NCBI RefSeq assembly: GCF_020131355.1
Contig: NZ_JAHLEL010000014.1
Span: 186,001-250,000 of the forward strand
Reading direction: 5' to 3'
Source: Pseudonocardia sp. ICBG1293
GTDB lineage: Bacteria; Actinomycetota; Actinomycetes; Mycobacteriales; Pseudonocardiaceae
Length of the DNA: 64,000 nucleotides
Shown here: one piece after another, positions 15,478 through 24,579 of the stretch
Layout: the number at the start of each line of letters is the position of its first letter
Numbering within the stretch: the first letter of the stretch is position 1
The notes under the pieces: model-generated
What the model saw: only the letters and a program-made list of their open reading frames with translations
Database searches by the model: none
What the model was told of the DNA's origin: nothing
Translations under genes and position numbers: made by a program

Positions 15478-18400
15478 GTGCTCACCTCCGAAGCGACGGT
15501 CGCCGCGCCGGCTCCGGTCGACACGCTCCGTGACCGTCGACGCCTGCGCTGGGCGGGCCGGCTCGGGCTCCTGGCGTTCGTCCTCGCCGTCGCGGTGCCG
15601 TTCCTGCCCGTGGTGCAGCACACCACCACGATCGTCTGGCCGTCTCCGGCCACCGGCACCGCCGACGTCAACTCGCCGCTGGTGGCGCTGCGGCCGGAGA
15701 CGATGTCGGTGGTCGTCCCCGCCGACGCGATCCGCAGCCTCGACGACCGCGTCGACGGTGCCGCCACGGTGCTGTCCACCGTCCCGCCGGAGTCGCCGGA
15801 GGGTGCCCGCTCGGGGATGGTCCTGACCGTCGCCGACGGTCAGCTGACGCTGGTCGACCGCGGCCAGCAGCTCGCCTCGGCGCCGCTGCGCGCGGCCCCG
15901 TCGGAGGTCCGGGTCACCTCCGACGGCACGGCGACCACGATCGACCTGGGCTCCGGCGCCCAGACCTTCGAGGGGGACCAGCGCCCACAGGTCGTCGGGA
16001 TCTACTCCGACCTGGACGATGCGCTCGACCCGACCGGCGGCACCGCGGTCCGGATCACCCCGGACACCCGCTTCGACAGCAGCCCGTCGGTCTGGAAGAC
16101 CGCGGCCACCGTGATCGCCGGGGTGGCGCTGCTGGGGTCGCTGCTCGCGCTGGCCGGGGTCGACCGGCACCTGGGTCGCAGCCCGCACCGGGCGGGCCGC
16201 GACGCCATCGGCGGACTCGCCGGGCGCTGGCCGCCGCGGCTGCGCCGGTGGTGGTCCCGCGCCCGGCCCCGGCCGATCGACCTGATCGTCACCGTCGTGC
16301 TGGTCGGCTGGGCCGCGATCGGGGGCCAGACCTCCGACGACGGGTTCACCCTCGGCATCGTGCGCGACGTCCCGACCTCGGGCTACGTCGGCAACTACTA
16401 CCGCTGGTACGACGCCGCGGAGGCGCCGTTCGGCTGGTTCTACGACCTCTACGCGCTGTGGGTCCGTGTCTCGGACTCCCTGCTCTGGCTCCGGCTGCCC
16501 TCGGTGCTGATGGGGATCATGGCCTGGTGGCTGGTCTCCCGGGGTCTGCTGCCGCGCCTGGGCAGGCAGGCGCGCCGCTCCCGGGCCGCGACCTGGGCCG
16601 CCGGGATGGTGTTCCTGGCGTTCTGGATGGCCTACAACTCGGGGTTGCGGCCGGAGCCGGTCGTGGTCGTGTGCTCACTGCTGGCGCTGGTCTGCGTCGA
16701 GCGGGCGCTGGCCCTGCAGCGGCTGCTGCCGGTCGCGCTGGGCCTGTTCGCGGCCTCGATGGCGGTCGGGGCGAACCCGGCCGGACTGATCGCCATCGCA
16801 CCGTTCGTCGCCGGGGTGCGCCCCCTGTGGCACCTGCTCGCGGCCCGGGTACGGGCCGTCGGCCTGGTCCCGGTCCTCGCGCCGCTGCTGGCCTCGGGCA
16901 CCGCGATCCTGATGGTCGCCTGGGCGGACCAGAGCTGGGCCGCGGTGATCGACTCGACCCGGCTGCGGTCCGACATCGGCCCGGACTGGCCCTGGTACAC
17001 CGAGATCGCCCAGCGCTACGCCCCCCTGTTCGAGGGGCTCGCGGACGGGTCCATCGCCCGGCGCTTCCCGATCCTGCTGGTCATCCTCTGCCTGCTGGCC
17101 TGCGTCGTCGTGCTGATCCGGCGCAACCGCATCCCCGGCGCCGCCCTCGGCCCGGCCCAGCGCCTCATCGGCAGCACCGTGATCGCGCTGCTGATCTTCG
17201 CCCTGACCCCGACGAAGTGGACCCACCACTTCGGTGACCTGGTCGGCCTGGGCTCGGGCATGGTGGCGCTGGCCGCGATCGCCACCGGCTCGGACGTGTT
17301 GCGCTCCCTGCGCAACCGGCTCGCGTTCCTGTCCGCGGTCTTCCTGGTGGCCGCGTTGTCGGCGGCCGGACCGAACCTGTGGTGGTACACGAACAACTGG
17401 GGGGTTCCCTGGGCCGGGGAGCAGGTCACCGTGGCCGGCTACGAGCTGTCCACGATCCTGCTGCTCGTCGCGCTGCTGCTCGCCGCGGGTGCGGGGGTCG
17501 AGCACCTGCGCGGCATCCGCGAGGAGCGCCACCCCGACCAGCTCGCCGGCGTGGAACGGGCGCTGGGACGGATCCCGCTGGTGGGCCGCTGGGTACGGGC
17601 CCGGGACTGGCGGCGGGACGCGTCGTCGGCGTTGCGGGCGACCCGTCGGCTGCGGCTGACCTCGGCGCCGCTCGCGGTGCTGTGCGGGCTGCTGGTCACG
17701 TTCAACGTGTGGTCGATGGTCTCGGCCATCCAGGACCGCTCCGGTACCTGGACGATGGGCGCCGACGCGCTGTCGCACCCGTTCGGCGGGTCGTGCGGCC
17801 TCGCCAGCCAGGTGTTCGCCGAGCGGCGGCCCGTCGACGGCGTGCTGTCCGACGCCCCGGAGCCGACCGGCATGGCCGCACCGGCCCGGTCCGGGCTGCT
17901 CCCGACCGTCGCACCACCGCCGCCGCCGGGGGAGCCGACGTCGACCCCCGCCCCGCTGGCACCGGGGGTCGTCCCCGCCAACAGCCCCGACGCGCAGCTG
18001 CTCGACCCCCGCAGCGGGGGCAGCGGTTTCGTCCGCAACGGCATCCCGCCGACCGGCGGCGGGACCGGGGCGTCCGGGTTCGAGTACGTCCTGTCCGGGG
18101 GGCTGGGCAGCGACGCGGCGCCCGCGTTCGGCAGCTACGTGCCCCGCGGTGACCGCAACACCGGCACGCTGCGCACCCCGTGGGTGAACCTGACGGCCGA
18201 GCAGCGCGCCGGCACCACGCCGCTGGTCGTCACCGCGGCCGGCCGCCTGGGCAACGGGAACCGGCTGACCGTGCAGTACGCCACGCGGCTCTCGGACGGG
18301 CGGGTCCGCGTCGTCGAGCAGACCACCCTCGACGACGGCCGGGTGGAGGAGATGCCGTGGCGCGAGCTGCGCTTCGACCTGCCCGAGACCGCGCGGGCGG

Positions 18401-18894
18401 CGACCGAGGTCCGCATGGTCGTGCAGGACAACTCGCTGGGCGCCGACGGGTGGCTCGCCGTCGCGCCGCTGCGGGCACCGCAGCTGGCGCCGCTGTCGCA
18501 GGTCGTGGGCGACCAGCCGATGTTCCTGGAGTACCCGGTCTCACTGGCCAGCCCGTGTCTGAAGCCGTTCCGCACCTCCGGCGGGATCGCCGAGGTGCCG
18601 GCCTACCGGCTGCAGGCCGACGGCAGCCAGATGCGCGGTGACGGCGAGGGCTGGTCGTCGCCGCAGGCCGGTGGCCCGCTGGGCTGGATCACCGTGATCG
18701 GCAAGCAGGCCGAGCTGCCGACCTATCTGGAGGGCGACCCGGGCCGGGACTGGGGCAAGGTGCAGGCGATCCAGCCGTACCGGCCGAACGCGGTCGCCCC
18801 GACCCTGGAGCGCGGCGACGTCGAGCGCTCCGGGCTGTACAGCTCGGGCCCGCTGCCCGCGCCGCCGCCGGGTGTGCCGTCACCGAGCCGGTGA
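15478..18894 (+). CDS. Arabinosyltransferase of the EmbA/EmbB/EmbC family
   Basis: A 1138-residue integral-membrane GT-C glycosyltransferase. It adds arabinofuranose from decaprenyl-phosphoarabinose to arabinogalactan or arabinan chains of the cell wall. Seen: an N-terminal membrane helix, a periplasmic domain, the Emb region QTSDDGFTLGIVRDV with GYVGNYYRWYDAAEAPFGWF (Asp-Asp catalytic area), a run of about 12 membrane helices, and a large C-terminal extracellular carbohydrate-binding domain from about residue 760. Only one copy is in the window, so A, B or C cannot be assigned. The GTG 15478 start is tentative; GTG 15451 is also in frame. Confidence 0.88.
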   Translation: MLTSEATVAAPAPVDTLRDRRRLRWAGRLGLLAFVLAVAVPFLPVVQHTTTIVWPSPATGTADVNSPLVALRPETMSVVVPADAIRSLDDRVDGAATVLSTVPPESPEGARSGMVLTVADGQLTLVDRGQQLASAPLRAAPSEVRVTSDGTATTIDLGSGAQTFEGDQRPQVVGIYSDLDDALDPTGGTAVRITPDTRFDSSPSVWKTAATVIAGVALLGSLLALAGVDRHLGRSPHRAGRDAIGGLAGRWPPRLRRWWSRARPRPIDLIVTVVLVGWAAIGGQTSDDGFTLGIVRDVPTSGYVGNYYRWYDAAEAPFGWFYDLYALWVRVSDSLLWLRLPSVLMGIMAWWLVSRGLLPRLGRQARRSRAATWAAGMVFLAFWMAYNSGLRPEPVVVVCSLLALVCVERALALQRLLPVALGLFAASMAVGANPAGLIAIAPFVAGVRPLWHLLAARVRAVGLVPVLAPLLASGTAILMVAWADQSWAAVIDSTRLRSDIGPDWPWYTEIAQRYAPLFEGLADGSIARRFPILLVILCLLACVVVLIRRNRIPGAALGPAQRLIGSTVIALLIFALTPTKWTHHFGDLVGLGSGMVALAAIATGSDVLRSLRNRLAFLSAVFLVAALSAAGPNLWWYTNNWGVPWAGEQVTVAGYELSTILLLVALLLAAGAGVEHLRGIREERHPDQLAGVERALGRIPLVGRWVRARDWRRDASSALRATRRLRLTSAPLAVLCGLLVTFNVWSMVSAIQDRSGTWTMGADALSHPFGGSCGLASQVFAERRPVDGVLSDAPEPTGMAAPARSGLLPTVAPPPPPGEPTSTPAPLAPGVVPANSPDAQLLDPRSGGSGFVRNGIPPTGGGTGASGFEYVLSGGLGSDAAPAFGSYVPRGDRNTGTLRTPWVNLTAEQRAGTTPLVVTAAGRLGNGNRLTVQYATRLSDGRVRVVEQTTLDDGRVEEMPWRELRFDLPETARAATEVRMVVQDNSLGADGWLAVAPLRAPQLAPLSQVVGDQPMFLEYPVSLASPCLKPFRTSGGIAEVPAYRLQADGSQMRGDGEGWSSPQAGGPLGWITVIGKQAELPTYLEGDPGRDWGKVQAIQPYRPNAVAPTLERGDVERSGLYSSGPLPAPPPGVPSPSR

Positions 18895-18923
18895 CGGCGC
18901 CCCGCCGGGCTCGCGCGACGGGG

Positions 18924-19439
18924 TCAGCCGCTGAACTCGACGGCGGGCGCCGTGGAGGTCGGCCGGTGCCCGGCGGGCGTCTCGTCCTCGGGAACGGTCC
19001 GGGCGGGGGGCACCGCGTCGGCGGAGGCCGTCCCCGGGGCCGCTGTCCCGGAGTCGGGACCCGCCGTGTCGCCGACCCCGGCCCGCCGGTGGGCCTCGAC
19101 GACCTCGGCCGGGATGCGGCCCCGGTCCGACAGCGTCCAGCCGTTCTCCCGGGCCCAGGCCCGCACCGCACGGTTGTGCTCGCGGGTCGCGGCGTCGGTG
19201 CCCTCCGCACCGCTGCGCCCGGCCGAGGGCGCCGGAGCCGTGGCGCCGCGTCCGGCGCGGGCGGACCCCGCCGCACGGGCGACCCCGAGGTAGGGCGCGA
19301 GGGCCTCCCGCAGCGACGCGGCGTTGTCGGAGGTCAGGTCGATCTCGAAGCGGCGGCCGTCGATCCCGAAATCGACGGTCTCGTCGGCGGTGCCGCCGGT
19401 GATGTCGTCGACCAGCCGGATCGTCTCGACCTTCGCCAC
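18924..19439 (-). CDS. lsr2: Lsr2-family nucleoid-associated protein, long form
   Basis: A 171-residue H-NS-like xenogeneic silencer that bridges AT-rich DNA. The N-terminal dimerisation domain is clear (ETIRLVDDITGG, ETVDFGIDGRRFEIDL, LREALAPYLGVAR). The DNA-binding domain shows VRAWARENGWTLSDRGRIP, with the minor-groove RGR loop. It is unusual in carrying a Gly/Ala/Pro linker and a tail of some 45 residues after the DNA-binding domain, whereas classical Lsr2 has about 112 residues. This may be a paralogue rather than the main copy. Confidence 0.88.
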   Translation of the reverse strand: MAKVETIRLVDDITGGTADETVDFGIDGRRFEIDLTSDNAASLREALAPYLGVARAAGSARAGRGATAPAPSAGRSGAEGTDAATREHNRAVRAWARENGWTLSDRGRIPAEVVEAHRRAGVGDTAGPDSGTAAPGTASADAVPPARTVPEDETPAGHRPTSTAPAVEFSG

Positions 19440-19615
19440 TGCAGTTCCTCCCGGGGTGCGCCGTCCCGGGCGGGGCCGGGGTCGCCGGAAGCATAACGAC
19501 GGGCCCTCGGCGGCCGTGGGTGCCCGGCCGGGCCGGACCGACGGACCACAGCCGTCGGACCGCTCCCGGCCAGCCGGAGGTGTGGCGGTGGGAACACGGC
19601 CCGGGTGGGAGCAGG

Positions 19616-20100
19616 ATGGCGTGTGTGGAGATCGACACCGACGACCTGTCCGGTGCGCAGGTCCAGGGGTTCCTGGCCGGGCACCTCACCGACATGCGGG
19701 ACCAGGGCCCCCGGAGAGCACGCACGCGCTGGACCTGGACGGCCTGCGGCGGCCGGGCGTGACCGTGTGGGTCGCCCGAGACGACGACGGCACCCTGCTC
19801 GGCTGCGGCGCGCTGAGCGAGCTGGCCGCGGGCGCGGTGCCCGAGCACCCGGCCGCGGAGATCAAGTCCATGCGGACCGCGGAGCACGCCCGCGGTCGGG
19901 GCGTCGGCACCGCCGTCCTGAGCCGGCTCCTCGACGCGGCGCGCGAGCGGGGCCTCCGGGCCCTCTACCTGGAGACGGGGTCGGGGCCGTACTGGGCACC
20001 GGCGCGGCGGCTCTACGAGCGCTCCGGGTTCCTGCCCTGCCCGCCGTTCGCGGACTATCCCGTGGACCCGGCGAGCGCGCACTACCGGCGCGACGTGTGA
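19616..20100 (+). CDS. GNAT-family N-acetyltransferase with an apparent frameshift
   Basis: Read from ATG 19616 (GGGAG before it), the product starts MACVEIDTDDLSGAQ and keeps frame only to the C5 run at 19708-19712. Adding one C restores DQGPPESTHALDLDGLRRPG and the full domain VTVWVARDDDGTLLGCGAL, the acetyl-CoA loop AEHARGRGVGTAVLSRLL and the terminal YERSGFLPCPPFADY. The restored protein has about 161 residues, normal for this GNAT group of small-molecule acetyltransferases. Either a one-base sequencing error or a recent inactivating mutation. Confidence 0.7.
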
Positions 20101-20288
20101 TCTGACCGTCATGTGATCCCGCTCTCGCCCGGCGGCGGCTGGTGATCTAGAATGCTCTACGAGCCGTAGAACACGGTGCCGACGCCGGACCGTTCGAGGG
20201 TCCTCCCACCCGGGCGTCGGGCCCCACCGCGCCGCCTCAGCGCCGGAGGTCCGTCCCGGGACGCGGGGACGGAAATGAGGCCACGGGG

Positions 20289-20768
20289 ATGACGGTCGAA
20301 GCGGGCCTGGTCAATGCCGACCTGCGCCGCAAGCGGTCGGTGGATCTGGCACAGCTGATCCACGAGCAGCACGGGGGACCGGTGACCGCGCTCCGCGAGG
20401 GCCTGCTGACCTACCCGTACCCGCACCCGGTGACCGACTGGCACCGCGCGCGGATCGTCGTACCGTCGATGCGGGGGACCGGTGAGCTGACGCTGGTGGC
20501 CTCGACCGCCCCGGACCGGCAGTCCCCGGCGACCGGCGTGGGGATCTGGGAGCTGAGTGTCACCGGCGCGGAGCCGCTCGCCCGGGGCGAGGCGGAGGGC
20601 TGGGCGCGGGCGCTGTTCGGATACCGCTGCGCCCCGCTGGTGTACCGGCGCCGGTCGGGCGGGCTGTTACACCGCCCGACCGGCGTCGAGTTCGTCGTCC
20701 ACCACGGGGTGCACGGTCCGATGCACCCCTCCGACGTCGAGGAGTACGGCGCGAACGCCTGCGCCTGA
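20289..20768 (+). CDS. Hypothetical protein
   Basis: A 159-residue soluble protein without a recognised domain. Seen: a basic start (NADLRRKRSVDLAQLIHEQHGG), a middle beta-rich part (ELTLVASTAPDRQ, GVGIWELSVTG), and GYRCAPLVYRR. No signal peptide or membrane segment. Start ATG 20289 follows CACGGGG. It converges on serA with only 4 nt between the two stops. Confidence 0.55.
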   Translation: MTVEAGLVNADLRRKRSVDLAQLIHEQHGGPVTALREGLLTYPYPHPVTDWHRARIVVPSMRGTGELTLVASTAPDRQSPATGVGIWELSVTGAEPLARGEAEGWARALFGYRCAPLVYRRRSGGLLHRPTGVEFVVHHGVHGPMHPSDVEEYGANACA

Positions 20769-20772
20769 GCCC

Positions 20773-21972
20773 TCAGAGCCGGAAGGACCGCAGCCAGACC
20801 GTCTGGGCGGCCCGGCGGAGCGCGGACAGCACGTCCTCGGGCAGGACCTGGTCGGTGTCGGTCAGCACGTAGCCGAGGTCGCCGCCGGTCGAGAGCGACT
20901 GCCCGACGACGTTGACGCCCGCGTCGGCCAGCAGCCGGTTGATGTCGGCGAGCACGCCCGGGGTGCTGGTGTGCAGGCAGGCGGTCCGGAACACCCCGGG
21001 TGGGTTCGGGGCGCCGACGTTGGGCAGGTTGAGCGACAGGGGAGTGGCGCCGAGCTGGACGAAGTCCAGCAGCTTGCGCGAGACGAACGTTCCGATGCCC
21101 TCCTGCGCCTCCTGCGTGGACCCGCCGATGTGCGGGGTCAGGATGACGTTGTCCAGCCCGCGCAGCGGCGAGTCGAACTCGTCGCCCTGCGCCTTGGGCT
21201 CGACCGGGAAGACGTCGACGGCGGCGCCGGCGAGGTGGCCGGACAGGATGTTCTCGCGCAGCGCGTGCTCGTCGGTGACCATGCCGCGCGAGGCGTTGAT
21301 GAACATCGAGCGGGGCTTCATCCGGGCGAACTGCTCGGCGCCGAACAGGCCGGCGTTGCCGGGGCGGCCGTCGACGTGGATGGAGACGACGTCGGACTCG
21401 GCGAGCAGCGCGTCGAGGCTCGGCATCCGTCGCGCGTTGCCGTGGGCGAGCCGGTCGGCGGTGTCGTAGAACACCACCTGCAGGCCGATGGCCTCGGCCA
21501 TGTTGGACAGCTGGGTGCCGATGTTGCCGTAGCCGACGATGCCCAGGGTGCGGCCGCGGAACTCGTGGGCGCCCTTGGCGGACTTGTCCCAGACGCCCTC
21601 GTGCATGCGCTGGGTCTTCTCGGTCAGCCGCCGGGCCAGGACGACGATCTCGCCGATGACCAGCTCCACGACGCTGCGCGTGTTGGAGTACGGCGCGTTG
21701 AACACCGCGATCCCGCGCTCGGCGGCCGCGGTGAGGTCGACCTGGTTGGTGCCGATGCAGAAGCACCCGACGGCCAGGAGGTCCTTGGCGGCGTCGAGCA
21801 CCTCGGCGGTGATCGTGGTGTTGGAGCGGATGCCGAGCAGCTGCACTCCGGCGAGCGCGTCGTGCAGCTCGTCTCCGCTGAGCGACCCGGGCCGGGTCTC
21901 GACCTCGAAGCCGTCGCGTCGGAACGCCTCGGCGGCGCCGGGGTGGATGTTTTCCAGCAGCAGGACCTTCAC
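20773..21972 (-). CDS. serA: D-3-phosphoglycerate dehydrogenase
   Basis: A 399-residue enzyme making 3-phosphohydroxypyruvate with NAD, the first step of serine synthesis. Seen: the NAD site LGIVGYGNIGTQLSNMAE, the 2-hydroxyacid dehydrogenase signatures (MFINASRGMVTDEHAL, VILTPHIGGSTQEAQ with catalytic His), and a C-terminal ACT-type regulatory domain (TPGVLADINRLLADAGVNV) that in E. coli SerA binds serine. The length matches the short E. coli-type enzyme rather than the 528-residue type with an extra domain seen in mycobacteria. Confidence 0.92.
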   Translation of the reverse strand: MKVLLLENIHPGAAEAFRRDGFEVETRPGSLSGDELHDALAGVQLLGIRSNTTITAEVLDAAKDLLAVGCFCIGTNQVDLTAAAERGIAVFNAPYSNTRSVVELVIGEIVVLARRLTEKTQRMHEGVWDKSAKGAHEFRGRTLGIVGYGNIGTQLSNMAEAIGLQVVFYDTADRLAHGNARRMPSLDALLAESDVVSIHVDGRPGNAGLFGAEQFARMKPRSMFINASRGMVTDEHALRENILSGHLAGAAVDVFPVEPKAQGDEFDSPLRGLDNVILTPHIGGSTQEAQEGIGTFVSRKLLDFVQLGATPLSLNLPNVGAPNPPGVFRTACLHTSTPGVLADINRLLADAGVNVVGQSLSTGGDLGYVLTDTDQVLPEDVLSALRRAAQTVWLRSFRL

Positions 21973-22049
21973 CCGTCCAACCTAGGACGTCGGCCCCGCG
22001 GCGGGGTACCGGGTCCGTCCGGGGTCACCTCGGCACCGTGATGCGGACA

Positions 22050-22111
22050 TTTCTGGCCGGTCGTGCTAATTTCTGACCATGCGCACTAAATCTAGTACAA
22101 CCGGCCAGAAA
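22050..22111. promoter_or_regulatory. Promoter and operator of the TetR/DUF418 operon
   Basis: A perfect 11-bp inverted repeat is present: TTTCTGGCCGG at 22050-22060 and CCGGCCAGAAA at 22101-22111, the second arm inside the coding start. A direct copy of the left arm (TTTCTGACC, 22070-22078) lies 20 bp downstream. GCTAAT at 22065-22070 could be a -10 box, placing transcription start at about the ATG 22079, that is a leaderless mRNA. The layout fits autorepression by the TetR protein. Confidence 0.6.
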
Positions 22112-22717
22112 CGCCCTTCCGCGATCGAGGAGGCCCGGCGGTCCCAGATCGTCGACTGCGCGGTGGAGGTCGTGGCCGAGCTCGGCTACGCCCGGGCATC
22201 GCTGTCGCGCATCGCCGAGCGCGCCGACGTCAGCAAGGGCGTGATCTCCTACCACTTCGCGAGCAGGGACGACCTGTTCGACCTGCTCGTCGAGCAGGTG
22301 TACGAGCGGATCACCGAGTTCGTGGTGCCGCAGCTGGAGGCGACGACGACGGTCACGGACCGGCTCCGGGCCCGGTTCAGCTCGATCGCGGCCTACCTGC
22401 GGGCGCATCCCGCACAGATGGTCGCGCTCACCGAGGTACTGACCACCGCGCGCGACGCCCACGGCCGTCCGCGGTACGGCGATGCCTTCAACGAGCCGTA
22501 CTACCAGGCGCTGGAGGAGACCTTCCGGACCGGACAGGAGTCCGGCGAGCTGCGCGACTTCGACGTCCGTGTGATGGCGGTGACCGTCCAGGCCGCGATC
22601 GAGTCGATGGTCGCCTACTCCGACGGACATCCCGACCACGACATCGCCGCACACGCCGAGCAGCTCGCCGAGCTGTTCGTCCGCGCCGTGCGCGCCGACC
22701 GGCGGGGGGAGTCATGA
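22079..22717 (+). CDS. TetR-family transcriptional regulator
   Basis: A 212-residue regulator. Residues 15-65 hold the DNA-binding domain (IVDCAVEVVAELGYARASL, RADVSKGVISYHFASRDDLF). The start ATG 22079 lacks a Shine-Dalgarno but follows a -10-like box closely, so translation may be leaderless. Its stop overlaps the start of the DUF418 gene (ATGA), making one operon. The AT-rich 5' end carries part of the operator. Ligand unknown; hydrophobic compounds handled by the DUF418 membrane partner are a guess. Confidence 0.87.
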   Translation: MRTKSSTTGQKRPSAIEEARRSQIVDCAVEVVAELGYARASLSRIAERADVSKGVISYHFASRDDLFDLLVEQVYERITEFVVPQLEATTTVTDRLRARFSSIAAYLRAHPAQMVALTEVLTTARDAHGRPRYGDAFNEPYYQALEETFRTGQESGELRDFDVRVMAVTVQAAIESMVAYSDGHPDHDIAAHAEQLAELFVRAVRADRRGES

Positions 22718-23970
22718 GCCCGCACGAGCACAGCCCGCCGCCCGCCGCCGGACCGACCCGCGACACCGGTCGGATCCCCGGACCCGACCTCGCACGCGGC
22801 ATCATGCTGCTGCTCATCGTGCTCGCGAACACCACGTTCTACCTCTACGGCCGGCCGAGCTCCCCGGCAGGCGTCCAGCCGGCCGACGGTTCGACGGCCG
22901 ACCGGATCGTCCAGGCGCTGCTGATCACCATGGTCGACCTGCGGGTGTACCCGATGTTCGCCTTCCTCTTCGGCTACGGGCTCGTGCTGATCCACCGCAG
23001 CCGTCAGAACCGTGGGCTCGACGAGCCCGCGGCCCGGCGGCAGGTGCAGCGTCGCAACCTCCTGCTGCTGGCCTTCGGTGCGGTCCACGCCCTGCTGCTG
23101 TGGGGCGGCGACGTGCTGGGCGCCTACGGCCTGACGGGGCTGCTGCTGGTGTGGCTGTTCCTGCGCCGCTCGGACCGCACGCTGCTCGCCTGGGCGGGGG
23201 CAGGGACGGGGCTGCTGCTGACCCTCACCGTCCTGGTCACCCTGGATGCGCTCGCGGTCCTGGCCGGCGACCGCACCGCGGGCGACCCGGGGTCCGGGGT
23301 GTTCGCGCTGGCGAGGGCGAGCGTGTCCGCCGAGGACCCGCTCCAGGCCGCCGCGGCCCGGATGACGATGTGGCCGGTGATGTCACTGGCCATCCAGGGG
23401 CTGCTCGGGATGGTCGTGCCGGTGTCGATCCTGCTCGGGATCTGGGCCGCGCGCCGGCGCGTGCTGGAGCGGCCGTGGGAGCACCGGCGGCTGCTGTGGA
23501 CCACCGCGGTCGCCGGGATCGCCGTCGGCTGGATCGGCGCGGCCCCGCAGGCGCTGACCCACGTCGGGCTGCTCGACGGACTGGTCCCGGTGATGGGGTC
23601 GTTCACCGTCCCGCACCTGCTCACCGGGCTGGCGTGCGGTCTCGGCTACGTCGCGGTGTTCGGACTCGTCGGCGGCCGGCTCGTCGGGCGCCCGCTCGGA
23701 CCGGCCGGTTCCGCGGTGGTCGCGGTGGGGAAGCGGTCCATGACCTGCTATCTCGCGCAGTCGGTGATCTGTGCGCCGTTGCTGGCCGCCTGGGGACTCG
23801 GCTGGGGTGCACAGCTGTCGAGCGCGGGGATGGCCGCCTTCGCCGTGGGGGTGTGGCTGCTGACCGTCGCGTACGCGGTCGTCCTCGAACGGCGGGGGAG
23901 GACCGGTCCGGCCGAGGCCCTGCTCCGGCGTCTGACCGAGGGACGACCCCGGGTCGTCGCAGGGTCCTGA
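22714..23970 (+). CDS. DUF418-domain membrane protein
   Basis: A 418-residue polytopic membrane protein of the DUF418/YeiB type. Seen: the conserved entry PGPDLARGIMLLLIVLANT, PMFAFLFGYGLVLI, FGAVHALLLWGGDVLGAYG, about nine further hydrophobic helices and the terminal GKRSMTCYLAQSVIC region typical of DUF418. The family may be acyltransferase- or transporter-like but its biochemistry is not established. Co-transcribed with, and probably controlled by, the TetR gene it overlaps. Confidence 0.85.
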   Translation: MSPHEHSPPPAAGPTRDTGRIPGPDLARGIMLLLIVLANTTFYLYGRPSSPAGVQPADGSTADRIVQALLITMVDLRVYPMFAFLFGYGLVLIHRSRQNRGLDEPAARRQVQRRNLLLLAFGAVHALLLWGGDVLGAYGLTGLLLVWLFLRRSDRTLLAWAGAGTGLLLTLTVLVTLDALAVLAGDRTAGDPGSGVFALARASVSAEDPLQAAAARMTMWPVMSLAIQGLLGMVVPVSILLGIWAARRRVLERPWEHRRLLWTTAVAGIAVGWIGAAPQALTHVGLLDGLVPVMGSFTVPHLLTGLACGLGYVAVFGLVGGRLVGRPLGPAGSAVVAVGKRSMTCYLAQSVICAPLLAAWGLGWGAQLSSAGMAAFAVGVWLLTVAYAVVLERRGRTGPAEALLRRLTEGRPRVVAGS

Positions 23971-24004
23971 ACGCGCCGGGCTGCGAGCACCGCGACGGAC
24001 GGCG

Positions 24005-24017
24005 GAACTGTCATAAC
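24005..24017. repeat. 13-mer repeat GAACTGTCATAAC, copy 1
   Basis: First of three exact same-orientation copies within 874 bp. It is flanked by the inverted arms GGCGG (24001-24005) and CCGCC. The meaning is unknown; it could be a regulator site or a promoter element. Confidence 0.6.
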
Positions 24018-24449
24018 CGCCGGACACTCCGCCTGGCCGGCCCGTCCGGGTGCGCAGGCGCGGTGGTGGCACAGCGGGGCCGGGACCGCCGGAGCGGCGG
24101 CCCCGGCCCGGGTCCGGCACGTGGTCCGGGGTACGGGGGCCAGGGGGGCGTCGGAGTCCACGGGCTCGTCGTGCGTCGCGGGCGTGCCCGAAGGTGTGCG
24201 GCCGACCGTGGCAACGGCTCCCGTCGCCGTCGGCGGCGCCCTCCGGGGCCCGGCCCGCTCGGTCGGGTGCGCCGCGGGTCGCGGGTCGTACTGATGAGCG
24301 CCTGACGTGCTCGTGAGGACCCGGCACGTCCCGGCACCCACGCCCCACGTGCGGGCGCACGAGGCGCAGCCGCCCGGTGCTCGCACGACGGCCCGGGCGA
24401 GCGAGGACCTCGTGAACGGGGAGCCCGGGAGCCGACCCCTCCACGACTA

Positions 24450-24462
24450 GAACTGTCATAAC
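24450..24462. repeat. 13-mer repeat GAACTGTCATAAC, copy 2
   Basis: Second exact copy, 445 bp after the first, followed by an AT-rich stretch GTGCATTATCGG. No gene starts close by on the plus strand; the DUF3072 gene ends about 120 bp further on the other strand. Confidence 0.6.
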
Positions 24463-24579
24463 GTGCATTATCGGCTCGCTGTATCGAACCGGGGAGGCAC
24501 GTGGGCGTCAGGCCTCTGCCGACCCCAGGACGTCGCCGACGGCGGGACGGTCGGCGTCCCGCCGTCGGCGCGACGGGTC

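Larger units (their letters stand above)
23971..24579. other. 609-bp region with two copies of a repeated 13-mer and no convincing gene
   Basis: No open frame here has family features. The sequence holds GAACTGTCATAAC at 24005-24017 and at 24450-24462; a third copy lies at 24866-24878. The first copy is framed by GGCGG/CCGCC arms and could form a hairpin just after the DUF418 gene. Local AT-richness of the 13-mer stands out against the surrounding GC. Confidence 0.6.

Noticed and set aside
23971-24579. Several open frames of 60-210 codons in this gap.
   Set aside because: All are Arg/Pro/Gly-rich shadows, lack ribosome-binding sites and match no family I recognise.
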